NCBI GenBank assembly: GCA_024697645.1
Contig: JAILFH010000027.1
Span: 1 to 48,524, forward strand
Length of the DNA stretch: 48,524 nucleotides
Direction: 5' to 3'
From: Prevotella sp.
GTDB lineage: Bacteria > Bacteroidota > Bacteroidia > Bacteroidales > Bacteroidaceae
Both the position numbers and the translations under genes were made by a program. This document shows positions 1-7,043 of this stretch, in pieces. The notes beneath the pieces are model-generated. The model saw only the letters and a program-made list of their open reading frames with translations. It searched no databases and had not been told where the DNA came from. The stretch's first letter is position 1, and each line of letters starts with the position of its first letter.

Positions 1-507
1 TCAGCCAGCGACATGGTGCTCTCGGGCGGTTATGTATGCGGCTATTCTACTGGCAACGATGCGATTGACGCTAACGGCAACCTCTACATTCAGGGCAGCG
101 TGGTCTATGCGATCAGCACTGCAGGTGGTGCCGAAACGGCAATCGATGCAAATACAGAGGGCGGTTATAAGTTGTATGTGCAGAGTGGCACGCTGGTGGC
201 CTATCCTTCATTGGAAAACGGCTCATCCATCTCCCAGACGTGCTACAAGGTGTCCATTTCTTCCACGAGTGCCTATAATGCGCTCTACAGTGGCGACAAC
301 GTGGCCTTCGTCTTCAAGGCTCCGAAGACAGGTTCCTACATCGTGTCGTCTTCATCTCCTTCGGTTAAGACGGGAGTGAGTGTAAGCGATGGCACAAGCA
401 TCTTCGGCGGCTATGGCTACAAGGACGCAACGGTGTCGGGCGGTTCATCTGCTTCGCTCTCGTCCTACAGTAGCGGAAGCGCTGGTGGTGGCCAACGCGG
501 ATGGTAA
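1..507 (+). CDS. C-terminal part of a secreted carbohydrate-binding protein, Cthe_2159-like (partial)
   Basis: The reading frame is open from the first base of the window, so the gene begins upstream; 168 residues are visible. The visible part opens with repeats of the type SGGYVCGYSTGNDAIDANGN and then IQGSVVYA. This matches the GGxxxIxxxGDAIDAnGN pattern of the Cthe_2159 carbohydrate-binding family, a parallel beta-helix protein of the cell surface. The end is rich in Ser and Gly and finishes GGGQRGW, a common tail in these proteins. A hairpin terminator lies about 40 bp downstream, so this is the last gene of its transcript. Family membership is inferred from remembered motif similarity; binding of pectin-like polysaccharide is known for the founder only. 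Confidence 0.6.
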   Translation, partial: SASDMVLSGGYVCGYSTGNDAIDANGNLYIQGSVVYAISTAGGAETAIDANTEGGYKLYVQSGTLVAYPSLENGSSISQTCYKVSISSTSAYNALYSGDNVAFVFKAPKTGSYIVSSSSPSVKTGVSVSDGTSIFGGYGYKDATVSGGSSASLSSYSSGSAGGGQRGW

Positions 508-545
508 TCATCCCTTCGAGCACTACGCTCGCCCTCTTTCAAATG

Positions 546-585
546 CAGACGGCTTTTGCTCAGCAAAGGCTGTCTGTTTTTGTAT
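546..585 (+). terminator. Rho-independent terminator after the Cthe_2159-like gene
   Basis: CAGACGGCTTTTGCT and AGCAAAGGCTGTCTG form a near-perfect stem followed by a T-rich run. It sits 39 bp after the stop codon. Confidence 0.8.
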
Positions 586-766
586 CTGTTTTGTCTTGAT
601 TACATCATTCAATTCCCACATAAAATGAATTCAAATCCGCCCAATAACAGCCGATAATCATAAAACCTGCATAAATAACCTCGTAACTCGTTCAGTATCA
701 AGTGTTAAAGTTTGCAAGCAGATAAAATTATTTGACTACAGATGGCTGATTTTGAAGAATTTTTCC

Positions 767-774
767 TAAATTTG
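767..774 (+). promoter_or_regulatory. Bacteroidetes -7 promoter box for paaK
   Basis: TAAATTTG matches TAnnTTTG exactly. Transcription would start near 780, giving a leader of about 118 nt before the ATG at 898. The earlier in-frame start at 742 therefore lies upstream of the transcript. Confidence 0.65.
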
Positions 775-780
775 TGCCCA

Positions 781-897
781 ATAAATCTTCAATTGTCCAG
801 CGTGGACCCGTCAGGCACTGCGAAAAAGAGGACTTCAGGAGGAAATCTGAACTGCATCTGCCTGACTGTATTTTTTACTAAAATAGGTATTATTTTT
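781..897 (+). promoter_or_regulatory. Structured 5' leader of paaK, possible cis-regulatory RNA
   Basis: The leader contains three helices. A hairpin pairs GTCCA with TGGAC (795-799/803-807). A longer stem pairs GTCAGGCA with TGCCTGAC (810-817/859-866), and its loop holds a further stem TTCAG/CTGAA (834-838/847-851). The outer stem is followed by TGTATTTTTTAC, so it could act as an intrinsic terminator. I do not recognise a known riboswitch class. A regulatory role is inference. Confidence 0.45.
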
Positions 898-2196
898 ATG
901 ATTTGGAATGAGAGCATCGAATGTATGGACCGCGAACAAATGCGGGAAATACAGAGTGCAAGACTGAGGAAGATGGCTGATTATGTTTATCACAACACGC
1001 CCTTCTATCGCAGAAAATTTCAGGAAATGGGACTGGAGCCCGGTGACATCAAAGACATCGACGACATCGTGAAACTCCCCTTCACCAACAAGTTAGACTT
1101 ACGCGACAACTATCCCTTCGGACTCGCAGCAGTTCCGATGAGCCAGATTGTGCGCATTCATGCGTCATCGGGCACTACGGGCAAGCCCGTCGTTGTGCTT
1201 CACACGCGCAAGGACATCGCCATGTGGACCGAGAGCATCTCGCGTGCATTTACGGCCTACGGAGCCACCAAGGACGACATCTTCCAGGTGTCCTACGGCT
1301 ACGGTCTGTTCACGGGTGGACTCGGTGCTCACGACGGAGCAACCAATGTGGGCGCAAGTGTCATTCCAATGTCATCGGGTAATACCCAGAAGCAAATCAC
1401 GCTCATGCACGACTTCGGTGCAAGCGTTCTCTGCTGTACGCCTTCCTACGCTATGTTCCTCGGTGAGGCAATGCGCGAGAGCGAATGGCCACGTGAAGAT
1501 TTCAAGATGCGCATCGGTGCCTTCGGTGCTGAGCCCTGGACCGAAAGCATGCGTCAGAAACTCGAGGAGACGCTGGGCATCAAGGCCTACGACCTCTACG
1601 GACTCAGCGAGATTGCTGGTCCTGGCGTAGGATATGAGTGTGAGTGTCAGCACGGAACCCACCTCAGCGAAGACTACTTCTATCCTGAGATTCTCGACCC
1701 GAATACAGGCGAACCACTTCCTGAGGGCACAGTGGGCGAATTGACGTTCACCCATCTCACCAAGGAGGGAATGCCCCTACTCCGCTATCGTACTCACGAC
1801 CTCACCGCTCTCCACTATGAGCGCTGCTCCTGCGGACGCACACTGGTTCGCATGGACCGAATCCTTGGCCGTTGCGACGATATGCTCATCATCCGCGGTG
1901 TGAACGTATTCCCATCGCAGATTGAGGCCGTCATCCTGAGCCTGCCTGAGTTTGAGCCCCACTTCATCCTCGTTGTCGACCGTGTGAACAACACCGACAC
2001 ATCGGAGTTGAAGGTGGAAGTGAAGGAAGAATACTTCACCGACGAAATGGCACAACTCGTGGGTCTGCAGAAGAAACTCGAAGCCGAACTCCGCAGCGTC
2101 ATTGGACTGGGCTTCAAGGTGAAACTGGTTGAACCGAAGAGCATTGAGCGCTCAACGGGTAAGGCTCGCCGTGTGTTTGACAATAGAAAACTCTAA
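898..2196 (+). CDS. paaK: Phenylacetate-CoA ligase (aryl-CoA synthetase)
   Basis: AMP-forming ligase that activates phenylacetate or related arylacetates (for example indoleacetate) with ATP and CoA in the cytoplasm. The 432-residue length is typical. The P-loop-like SSGTTGKP is at residues 90-97, the adenylate motif YGLSEIAGPG at 234-243, the hinge and C-terminal part GRCDDMLIIRGVN near 324-336, and the catalytic lysine region STGKAR around Lys422. The ATG at 898, giving MIWNESIE, was chosen because it is the usual family start and follows an A/T-rich leader; upstream in-frame codons precede the promoter. An ACT-domain gene follows after 19 bp, a common pairing in Bacteroidetes where the enzyme works with indolepyruvate ferredoxin oxidoreductase. 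That oxidoreductase is not visible here. Substrate preference cannot be read from the sequence. Confidence 0.93.
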   Translation: MIWNESIECMDREQMREIQSARLRKMADYVYHNTPFYRRKFQEMGLEPGDIKDIDDIVKLPFTNKLDLRDNYPFGLAAVPMSQIVRIHASSGTTGKPVVVLHTRKDIAMWTESISRAFTAYGATKDDIFQVSYGYGLFTGGLGAHDGATNVGASVIPMSSGNTQKQITLMHDFGASVLCCTPSYAMFLGEAMRESEWPREDFKMRIGAFGAEPWTESMRQKLEETLGIKAYDLYGLSEIAGPGVGYECECQHGTHLSEDYFYPEILDPNTGEPLPEGTVGELTFTHLTKEGMPLLRYRTHDLTALHYERCSCGRTLVRMDRILGRCDDMLIIRGVNVFPSQIEAVILSLPEFEPHFILVVDRVNNTDTSELKVEVKEEYFTDEMAQLVGLQKKLEAELRSVIGLGFKVKLVEPKSIERSTGKARRVFDNRKL

Positions 2197-2215
2197 CCAT
2201 AAAAACCGACCGTCT

Positions 2216-2614
2216 ATGTTAACAAAGCAATTATCCATCTTTCTGGAGAATAAGCAAGGCCGTCTGACCGAAGTCACCGAAGTGCTGGGCAAGGCAGGTG
2301 TCAATCTCGTGGCCATCAGCATTGCCGACAACACCGATTTCGGTATTCTGCGCTGCATCGTCAGTGATCCCGAACGAGCCTATGAAGAACTGAAGAAGGA
2401 ACGCTTCACGGTGAAGATTCACAACGTGGTGAAGTTTGTTTGCCCCGACACTTGTGGTTCGCTGGCCAAGATTCTGCGCCAACTTTCCGATCAGGGCATC
2501 TTCATCGAATACATGTACAGTTTCTCGTTTGCTGGTAGCAATGAGGCCCACATCGTTATTCGCCCCACCGACATTGAGCGCTGCGAGGCAATCATCGAGA
2601 CACTCAGCGTTTAA
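2216..2614 (+). CDS. Tandem ACT-domain protein
   Basis: A 132-residue protein made of two ACT domains (about residues 4-65 and 70-130) with the usual features: LSIFLENKQGRLTEVTEVL followed by NLVAISIAD, then CGSLAKILRQLSDQGIFIEYMYSF. ACT domains bind amino acids and act as allosteric sensors. Stand-alone tandem ACT proteins next to paaK are common in Bacteroidetes and are thought to sense aromatic or branched-chain amino acids, but the ligand is unknown. The ATG at 2216 was chosen over an upstream in-frame ATG that lies inside paaK; it gives the ordinary family N-terminus. It is the second gene of the paaK transcript and is closed by a terminator at 2651. Confidence 0.88.
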   Translation: MLTKQLSIFLENKQGRLTEVTEVLGKAGVNLVAISIADNTDFGILRCIVSDPERAYEELKKERFTVKIHNVVKFVCPDTCGSLAKILRQLSDQGIFIEYMYSFSFAGSNEAHIVIRPTDIERCEAIIETLSV

Positions 2615-2650
2615 GGAATTTTTCTTCGCTAATTAAAAAGAATTGAAATG

Positions 2651-2683
2651 AATCAGGGAGCAAGCAATTGCCCCCTGATTTTT
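2651..2683 (+). terminator. Terminator after the ACT-domain gene
   Basis: AATCAGGG pairs with CCCTGATT, followed by TTTG. It ends the paaK-ACT transcript. Confidence 0.75.
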
Positions 2684-2755
2684 GTTAAATAAGAATGTAA
2701 AGTACAGAAAATATTAATTCGAGATAGATGCTTTTGAACGCAGTTATTAATGAGT

Positions 2756-2982
2756 AAACCACTCCCTTGAATTAGGGTTCTGGTTTCTGTCCGCAAATAT
2801 TAATGAGATAACCACTGCCCTGAATCAGGGCTCTGGTTTCTGTAGATTTTTAATGTAGAAAAAGCACCGTCGCGAATCGCGACACTGCTTTCTGCATCAA
2901 ACAGATAAGATGCTAACCACATACCTGAACCAAGTATCTGGTTTCAGCGTACAATCACCGACGGTGAACAATTCGTTCACCG
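2756..2982. repeat. Tandem array of four similar hairpins plus a fifth at the stop codon
   Basis: Four units of about 52-53 bp lie between two convergent genes. Each has an outer stem and an inner stem. Outer pairs: AAACCA/TGGTTT (2756-2761/2781-2786), AACCA/TGGTT (2810-2814/2834-2838), AAAGCA/TGCTTT (2861-2866/2886-2891) and AACCA/TGGTT (2915-2919/2939-2943). Inner stems differ in sequence but keep pairing: CCCT/AGGG, GCCCTGA/TCAGGGC, GTCGCGA/TCGCGAC and ATAC/GTAT, most with GAA at the apex. A fifth stem, CGGTGAAC/GTTCACCG (2962-2969/2975-2982), touches the stop codon of the minus-strand gene. Changing sequence with kept pairing indicates selection on structure. Confidence 0.8.
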
Positions 2983-4599
2983 TTAGTTCTCTTGTTCCGC
3001 CTTTGCTGCTCCTTGTTCCTGTTCCTCAAAAATGTTCAGCATCTTGAACGTAGCCTTGATGGCCGCTTCAGTCTGGTCGGCATCAAGACCACGCGTGCGG
3101 AGGAGTTTATCGCCGTTGTGCCACGTGATAACCGTCTGCACCAACGCATCTGTCCTTCCGCCCGGTGGAATCGATACTGCATAATTCGCCAGTATGGGGA
3201 ACGTGCGACCCAGGTACTTCTTATAGATGTAGCGCAGCGCCTTCACAAGTGCGTCGTACTGACCGTCACCTGTGGCACTGGCCTCATATTGCGTGCCGTT
3301 GATCTCTACACGCACGTTTGCACCTGGTTTCAGGCCATAGGCTGTCGACACCAGATAACTGATGAGTTTCACGCGATCCTCGGGAGCATCGTGTTTCAGA
3401 ACGTCCGACACGATGAATGGCAAGTCTTCCTTCGTCACTACCTCCTTACGGTCGCCAAGTTCGGTGATTCGCTTGGTCACTCGCTTCATCTGCTCTGGCG
3501 TCAGTTCCAAACCGAGTTCCTTCAGGTTCTTCGCCACGCTGGCCCTGCCACTATTCTTGCCCAGCGCATACTCTCGCTTACGGCCGAATCGCTCTGGCAC
3601 CAGTTGATTCATGTAGAGACCGCCCTTGTCGTCGCCGTCAGCATGAACACCCGCCACCTGCGTAAAGACGTTCTCGCCAATGACAGGCTGATTCGGTGCA
3701 ATCGCAATGCCGCTGTAGCCTTCCACCATACGCGAGATGGAATTCAGTTCGTCCTCGCGAATGTTGGTCTTCGCGTGGAACTGGTCCTTCAGAATCACCT
3801 GAACACTCGACAGCGGTGCATTGCCACAACGCTCACCGAGTCCGTTCACCGTGACGTGCAACCCACGACAGCCGCAAAGCACAGCGGCCAGCGAGTTGCT
3901 CACAGCCAAATCGTAGTCGTTATGGGCGTGGAAGTCGAAATGAGCATCGGGATAGCGCTTCCGCATCTTCCGCATGAGTTCTATCACCTGAAGCGGATTC
4001 AGAACGCCCAGCGTGTCGGGCAGCATGAACCGCTTGATGTCGGTCTGGGTGAGCGCATCGAGCATCGCATAGACATACTCGGGCGACTGCTTCATGCCGT
4101 TGCTCCAGTCTTCCAGATAGAGATTCACCGTAAAACCGTTCTGCTTCGCATAGTCGAGCGTCTGTATGATGTCGGCAATGTGGTCTTCGACCGTTTTGTG
4201 CAATTGCTCCGTGCAGTGCTTCTCTGAACCCTTGGCCAACAGATTGATTACATGGCCTCCGCAGTCCTTAATCCAGTCAATCGAGCGCGTGCCATCGACA
4301 AAACCAAGCACTTCCACCTTGTCGAGCAATCCTGCCTGACGAGCATATCGGCAAATCATCGACACTGCTTCCTTCTCGCCCTGCGAAACTCTGGCCGAGG
4401 CCACCTCGATGCGGTCAACATTCACATCGCGGAGCAGTGCCCGGGCTATCATCAGTTTCTCATGTGGCAGAAAAGAAACACCCGAAGTCTGCTCACCATC
4501 ACGTAGTGTGCAGTCCATGATCTCCACAAACGGCTCTATGCGGGTGTATGACGAAACATTGCTGGCGTCATCCTGAACATTAAACAATCCGTTAGCCAT
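2983..4599 (-). CDS. cimA: (R)-citramalate synthase / 2-isopropylmalate synthase family
   Basis: Condenses acetyl-CoA with a 2-oxo acid: pyruvate gives citramalate (isoleucine route), 2-oxoisovalerate gives isopropylmalate (leucine route). The 538-residue protein has the HMGL-like TIM barrel with DCTLRDGEQ (29-37), FDFHAHNDYD and the metal-site segment GLGERCGNAPL. It ends in the LeuA-type regulatory domain (about 390-525) that usually binds the end-product amino acid. Substrate choice is hard to read from the barrel. The upstream attenuator is decisive context: its leader peptide is rich in isoleucine and lacks leucine, favouring citramalate synthase. No other leu/ilv genes lie in the window. 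If it is instead a LeuA, the regulation would be unusual. Confidence 0.85.
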   Translation of the reverse strand: MANGLFNVQDDASNVSSYTRIEPFVEIMDCTLRDGEQTSGVSFLPHEKLMIARALLRDVNVDRIEVASARVSQGEKEAVSMICRYARQAGLLDKVEVLGFVDGTRSIDWIKDCGGHVINLLAKGSEKHCTEQLHKTVEDHIADIIQTLDYAKQNGFTVNLYLEDWSNGMKQSPEYVYAMLDALTQTDIKRFMLPDTLGVLNPLQVIELMRKMRKRYPDAHFDFHAHNDYDLAVSNSLAAVLCGCRGLHVTVNGLGERCGNAPLSSVQVILKDQFHAKTNIREDELNSISRMVEGYSGIAIAPNQPVIGENVFTQVAGVHADGDDKGGLYMNQLVPERFGRKREYALGKNSGRASVAKNLKELGLELTPEQMKRVTKRITELGDRKEVVTKEDLPFIVSDVLKHDAPEDRVKLISYLVSTAYGLKPGANVRVEINGTQYEASATGDGQYDALVKALRYIYKKYLGRTFPILANYAVSIPPGGRTDALVQTVITWHNGDKLLRTRGLDADQTEAAIKATFKMLNIFEEQEQGAAKAEQEN

Positions 4600-4647
4600 T
4601 TTCCTTACCTATCTATTATTTATGTTATTAATTCCCTGTTACCGACA

Positions 4648-4686
4648 AGAAAAAAACCTTTCTCACTTGTTGGAAGTGGAAAGGTT
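4648..4686 (-). terminator. Attenuator terminator of the cimA leader
   Basis: On the minus strand AACCTTTCCACTT (one bulge) pairs with AAGTGAGAAAGGTT and is followed by a run of seven T. It lies between the leader peptide and the ATG at 4599. The segment CACTTCC in its 5' arm and loop (4672-4678) is also perfectly complementary to GGAAGTG inside the leader peptide (4724-4730), giving a mutually exclusive antiterminator. Confidence 0.88.
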
Positions 4687-4718
4687 TCATTTGTCTTATT
4701 CTCATTTCTGCATGCACC

Positions 4719-4793
4719 TCAAACACTTCCGGCAACAATCGGCTGTCGAATAATAATACTAATAATAATGTGTTGAGATGTACTCTGCATCAT
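4719..4793 (-). CDS. Isoleucine-rich attenuator leader peptide
   Basis: A 24-codon reading frame on the minus strand begins ATG ATG and reads MMQSTS followed by QHIIISIIIRQPIVAGSV and TGA. Seven of its 24 codons are ATT (Ile), six of them in the run IIISIII; there is no leucine. It lies between a TAnnTTTG promoter and a terminator hairpin, in front of the citramalate/isopropylmalate synthase. Ribosomes stalled at the Ile codons (4749-4769) leave GGAAGTG (4724-4730) free to pair with the terminator arm. Ribosomes reaching the stop codon cover it and let the terminator form. This is the classical amino-acid attenuation layout. Expression of the peptide is inferred. Confidence 0.88.
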   Translation of the reverse strand: MMQSTSQHIIISIIIRQPIVAGSV

Positions 4794-4824
4794 AATTCTG
4801 AAATCATTTTGATTAAATCGGATG

Positions 4825-4832
4825 CAAAGGTA
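4825..4832 (-). promoter_or_regulatory. -7 promoter box for the cimA leader
   Basis: TACCTTTG on the minus strand, with a TTTG (-33 element) ending about 20 bp upstream (4853-4856). The predicted start near 4818 lies about 25 nt before the leader peptide. Confidence 0.75.
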
Positions 4833-4956
4833 AATAAATTTATTCGTTCCCACAAATAATTCGTAACTTTTTTCTTCTTTTCGCTTTCAGATTCAAAGTT
4901 TTGGGGCATAAAGCAAACTTTTTACCTTTCAGTTGCCATTTTCGCTCAAAATTAAG

Positions 4957-4964
4957 TAAATTTG
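4957..4964 (+). promoter_or_regulatory. -7 promoter box for the small gene at 4992
   Basis: TAAATTTG, with TTG at 4933-4935 in the -33 position. It is divergent from the cimA promoter. Confidence 0.7.
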
Positions 4965-4991
4965 TGGCGCAATTAAAGAAATCGTTCAAAA

Positions 4992-5300
4992 ATGACACTT
5001 CCGAAGTTCATTATCACTCTCAACGGCTATTTCCGGTTAGGTATGGTCAATCAGCACTGCCATCTGCTGCAACCTGGCGAACAGTGTATTGGCGGGGGCT
5101 ACTATCACTTCGACTACCTGACCAACACGCTCCTGCTCGACCGCTCATCCTACGATTTTGGCCGTCCGAAATGGCACTTGCTCGAACGCCTGAAAGTGCC
5201 TGCAGAATATCGCGGCTGGCGCATCGTCTATACCTACGACGACAACTTTCACGACGATTTTGTTGTCAACGATGAACTCGCCATCGAATACTACGAATAA
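4992..5300 (+). CDS. Small hypothetical protein, 102 residues
   Basis: Not recognised. The protein begins MTLPKFIITLNGYFRLGMV and is rich in Tyr, His and Asp (GGYYHFDYLTNTL, YTYDDNFHDDF), with no signal peptide or membrane segment; it looks like a small soluble protein. A good TAnnTTTG promoter 28 bp upstream of the ATG supports expression. The next small gene follows after 30 bp on the same strand, so the two probably form one transcript. Confidence 0.65.
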   Translation: MTLPKFIITLNGYFRLGMVNQHCHLLQPGEQCIGGGYYHFDYLTNTLLLDRSSYDFGRPKWHLLERLKVPAEYRGWRIVYTYDDNFHDDFVVNDELAIEYYE

Positions 5301-5330
5301 CGGACAAACGCAATACCAAAATTGCAAAAT

Positions 5331-5567
5331 ATGACTGACTACGACTCCATTTGGCACTTGCAGGACGAAATGAGAACCATCGTGAATGCGGTTCTCGGGG
5401 AAACAATCTGGAATCTGAGTTACAACGAGCAACGCAGAGCCATTGAACTCGAACTCTCGCTGCATCTGGAGGAAGAGTCGGCCTCAAATCTATGTAGCCA
5501 GTTCCCCACAACAGTCGATTATGATGGCGAAGGCACACATGGTAGCAAATTCGTTGCCTTTCTCTAA
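5331..5567 (+). CDS. Small hypothetical protein, 78 residues
   Basis: Not recognised. Starting at ATG 5331 (an in-frame TTG at 5322 is less likely), it reads MTDYDSIWHLQDEMRTIVNA and contains an acidic, probably helical stretch ELELSLHLEEE. It has no signal peptide. It lies 30 bp after the previous small gene and is probably co-transcribed with it. Its stop codon falls in the first unit of a 23-bp tandem repeat. Whether it is a real gene is moderately certain. Confidence 0.5.
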   Translation: MTDYDSIWHLQDEMRTIVNAVLGETIWNLSYNEQRRAIELELSLHLEEESASNLCSQFPTTVDYDGEGTHGSKFVAFL

Positions 5568-5678
5568 CTCTCTATTCTTCTTTTCTATCAACTCTAATCA
5601 TTTGCTTTAATCAAATCTATTCATTCGCTGTTATCAACTCTATTCGTTTTCTTCTATCAACTCTATTCATTTTCGCAC
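5564..5678. repeat. 23-bp tandem repeat, about five units
   Basis: Units of the form ATCAACTCTATTC are spaced exactly 23 bp apart at 5587, 5610, 5633 and 5656. A degenerate first unit at 5564 overlaps the stop codon of the preceding gene. No gene is supported from here to 7425; the interval is built from successive repeat families listed below. Confidence 0.7.
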
Positions 5679-5809
5679 TCGGTTGAGAATAATCAACGAG
5701 GGAAATTTTTCCCCCGTTAGCACGCACTATAAACTAACAAATGCAAAAGTATTAAACCACTGAAAATAAATTAATTAATTAAATTCTGTAAACAATTGGT
5801 TAATGATTA

Positions 5810-5831
5810 ACGGGCTCAAATTTGAGCCCGT
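5810..5831. repeat. Perfect 22-bp palindrome
   Basis: ACGGGCTCAAA is followed directly by its reverse complement TTTGAGCCCGT, with no spacer. No T-run follows, so it is not a clear terminator. It could be a protein-binding site or a small hairpin. Confidence 0.75.
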
Positions 5832-6272
5832 ACAATTTGTCAATATTTTTCTTTCAAGAAGTCTATTTTTGAACAATTTCAAGTGGAAAAATTGTGGCAA
5901 AATTTGTAAGGAAAAGAGAAAAATTTTCGGACATTTGCCATCAAAAATCGGCGGTTTCATCGAGAGTCGGTAAAAATTATTGACACAAATTATATCGTTT
6001 TTGACTCAGATATTGAGCAGATTTTGAGCCATTTATGATGTAAATATTTTTGATTAAGTTCTCCAAAATCGACGACTCAATCACGAGTTGATCAGGATAC
6101 TTTGCAATACTAGAGCATCGTCCTAAATCAGGAAAAGACAAAGATGTGTAAACCAAATCAGTATGGCTGTCAACCAACTCAGGAAAAGGGATGACTACTA
6201 CATTGGGAAATAGATAGAAACGCATCTACCTAAATCAGTAAAAAGCATTTCTCCATTGGACTTAAATTCCTC

Positions 6273-6518
6273 AAACGTCGCAACGTCGCAACGTCGCAAC
6301 GTCGCATAAGGTGCTTCCACTATTTCCTGCTTAGAAAATCGGTTAGAAATTATAAGGAATTTAAGTTAAAATATTATAGTTTGTAATAAGTATAATTTTA
6401 TATTATATTATAATTTATTATAATATAATATAACCCTTAGGATGTAAGCCTCCCTGCCAGGGTGTAAAACGACCTTATGCGACGTTGCGACGTTGCGACG
6501 TTGCGACGTGCGACGTTT
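6273..6518. repeat. Large inverted repeat with arms made of CGTCGCAA tandem units
   Basis: The left arm (6273-6311) has four CGTCGC units in an 8-bp repeat and ends CATAAGG. The right arm (6473-6518) is its reverse complement, starting CCTTATG with five GCGACG units, one of them 2 bp short. The arms are separated by about 160 bp that contain an A/T-only hairpin. The right arm having one extra unit suggests copy-number slippage. Confidence 0.85.
6398..6433. repeat. A/T-only perfect hairpin inside the large inverted repeat
   Basis: A 16-bp arm, TTATATTATATTATAA, is followed by the loop TTTA and a perfect reverse-complement arm. It lies near the centre of the CGTCGCAA inverted repeat, so the whole region could extrude as a nested cruciform. 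Confidence 0.8.
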
Positions 6519-6606
6519 GCATTGGTTAACAAATAAAACACAAGAATTAACAGTTTTTAGATATTTTTTTTGAAGCCAAACTCTTGCACGACTTATAAGT
6601 TGTTAG

Positions 6607-6614
6607 TAACTTTG
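6607..6614 (+). promoter_or_regulatory. -7 promoter box facing the 22-bp repeat array
   Basis: TAACTTTG with TTG at 6584-6586, 20 bp upstream. No convincing coding sequence follows; the transcript would run into the palindromic array at 6739-6973. Confidence 0.6.
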
Positions 6615-6738
6615 CAGTAAAGATCAGTGAGAGACACACAGTCCCCATTATACACTGAATTCATATACTCACGAGGCTTTGTCCACCTCTGTCGAACGCG
6701 CAACATTACTGGCCAGACGGCGCATCGAGACGGAAACC

Positions 6739-6973
6739 AAAGGACACTGCCCACTAACATATAAAGCATTGCTTACCAGCATCCAAAGCATTGCTCCCAA
6801 ATATACAAAGGATGCCTTTAGATGATAGAAAGGACACCTTTCGATGATACAGAGCATGCCTTTTGACTATAGAAAGGATATCTTTATATGGTAGAAAGCA
6901 TGCCTTTCGATGATAGAAAGGACACCTTTAGACAGTACAAAGCAATGCTCTCTAACATACAGAGGATGCCTTT
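6739..6973. repeat. Array of palindromic 22-bp units
   Basis: Short palindromes begin at 6763, 6785, 6807, 6829, 6851, 6873, 6895, 6917, 6939 and 6961, exactly 22 bp apart, with a degenerate copy at 6739. Examples are AAAGCATTGCTT, AAAGGATGCCTTT, AAAGGACACCTTT, AAAGGATATCTTT and AAAGCAATGCTCT, joined by spacers such as AGATGATAG. GG...CC and GC...GC versions alternate, so the arms change together in most units. The period is not a multiple of three, which argues against coding. Confidence 0.85.
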
Positions 6974-7043
6974 ACATAAAGGCCATCTGATGGAAAGAGG
7001 TAATTAGCGATGAAGTCGATGAATTAGGAAGTTGAATGGTCTG

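Noticed and set aside
742..897. Longer N-terminus for phenylacetate-CoA ligase starting at 742
   Set aside because: It begins upstream of the TAAATTTG promoter and its 52 extra residues do not look like the family; the leader is structured RNA.
5977..6225. Minus-strand 82-codon frame, and another at 5775-5960
   Set aside because: A/T-rich, overlapping repeats, with no promoter, homologue or plausible domain.
6739..6973. CRISPR array
   Set aside because: The 22-bp period has short palindromes with similar spacers; there are no identical long repeats with unique spacers and no cas genes.
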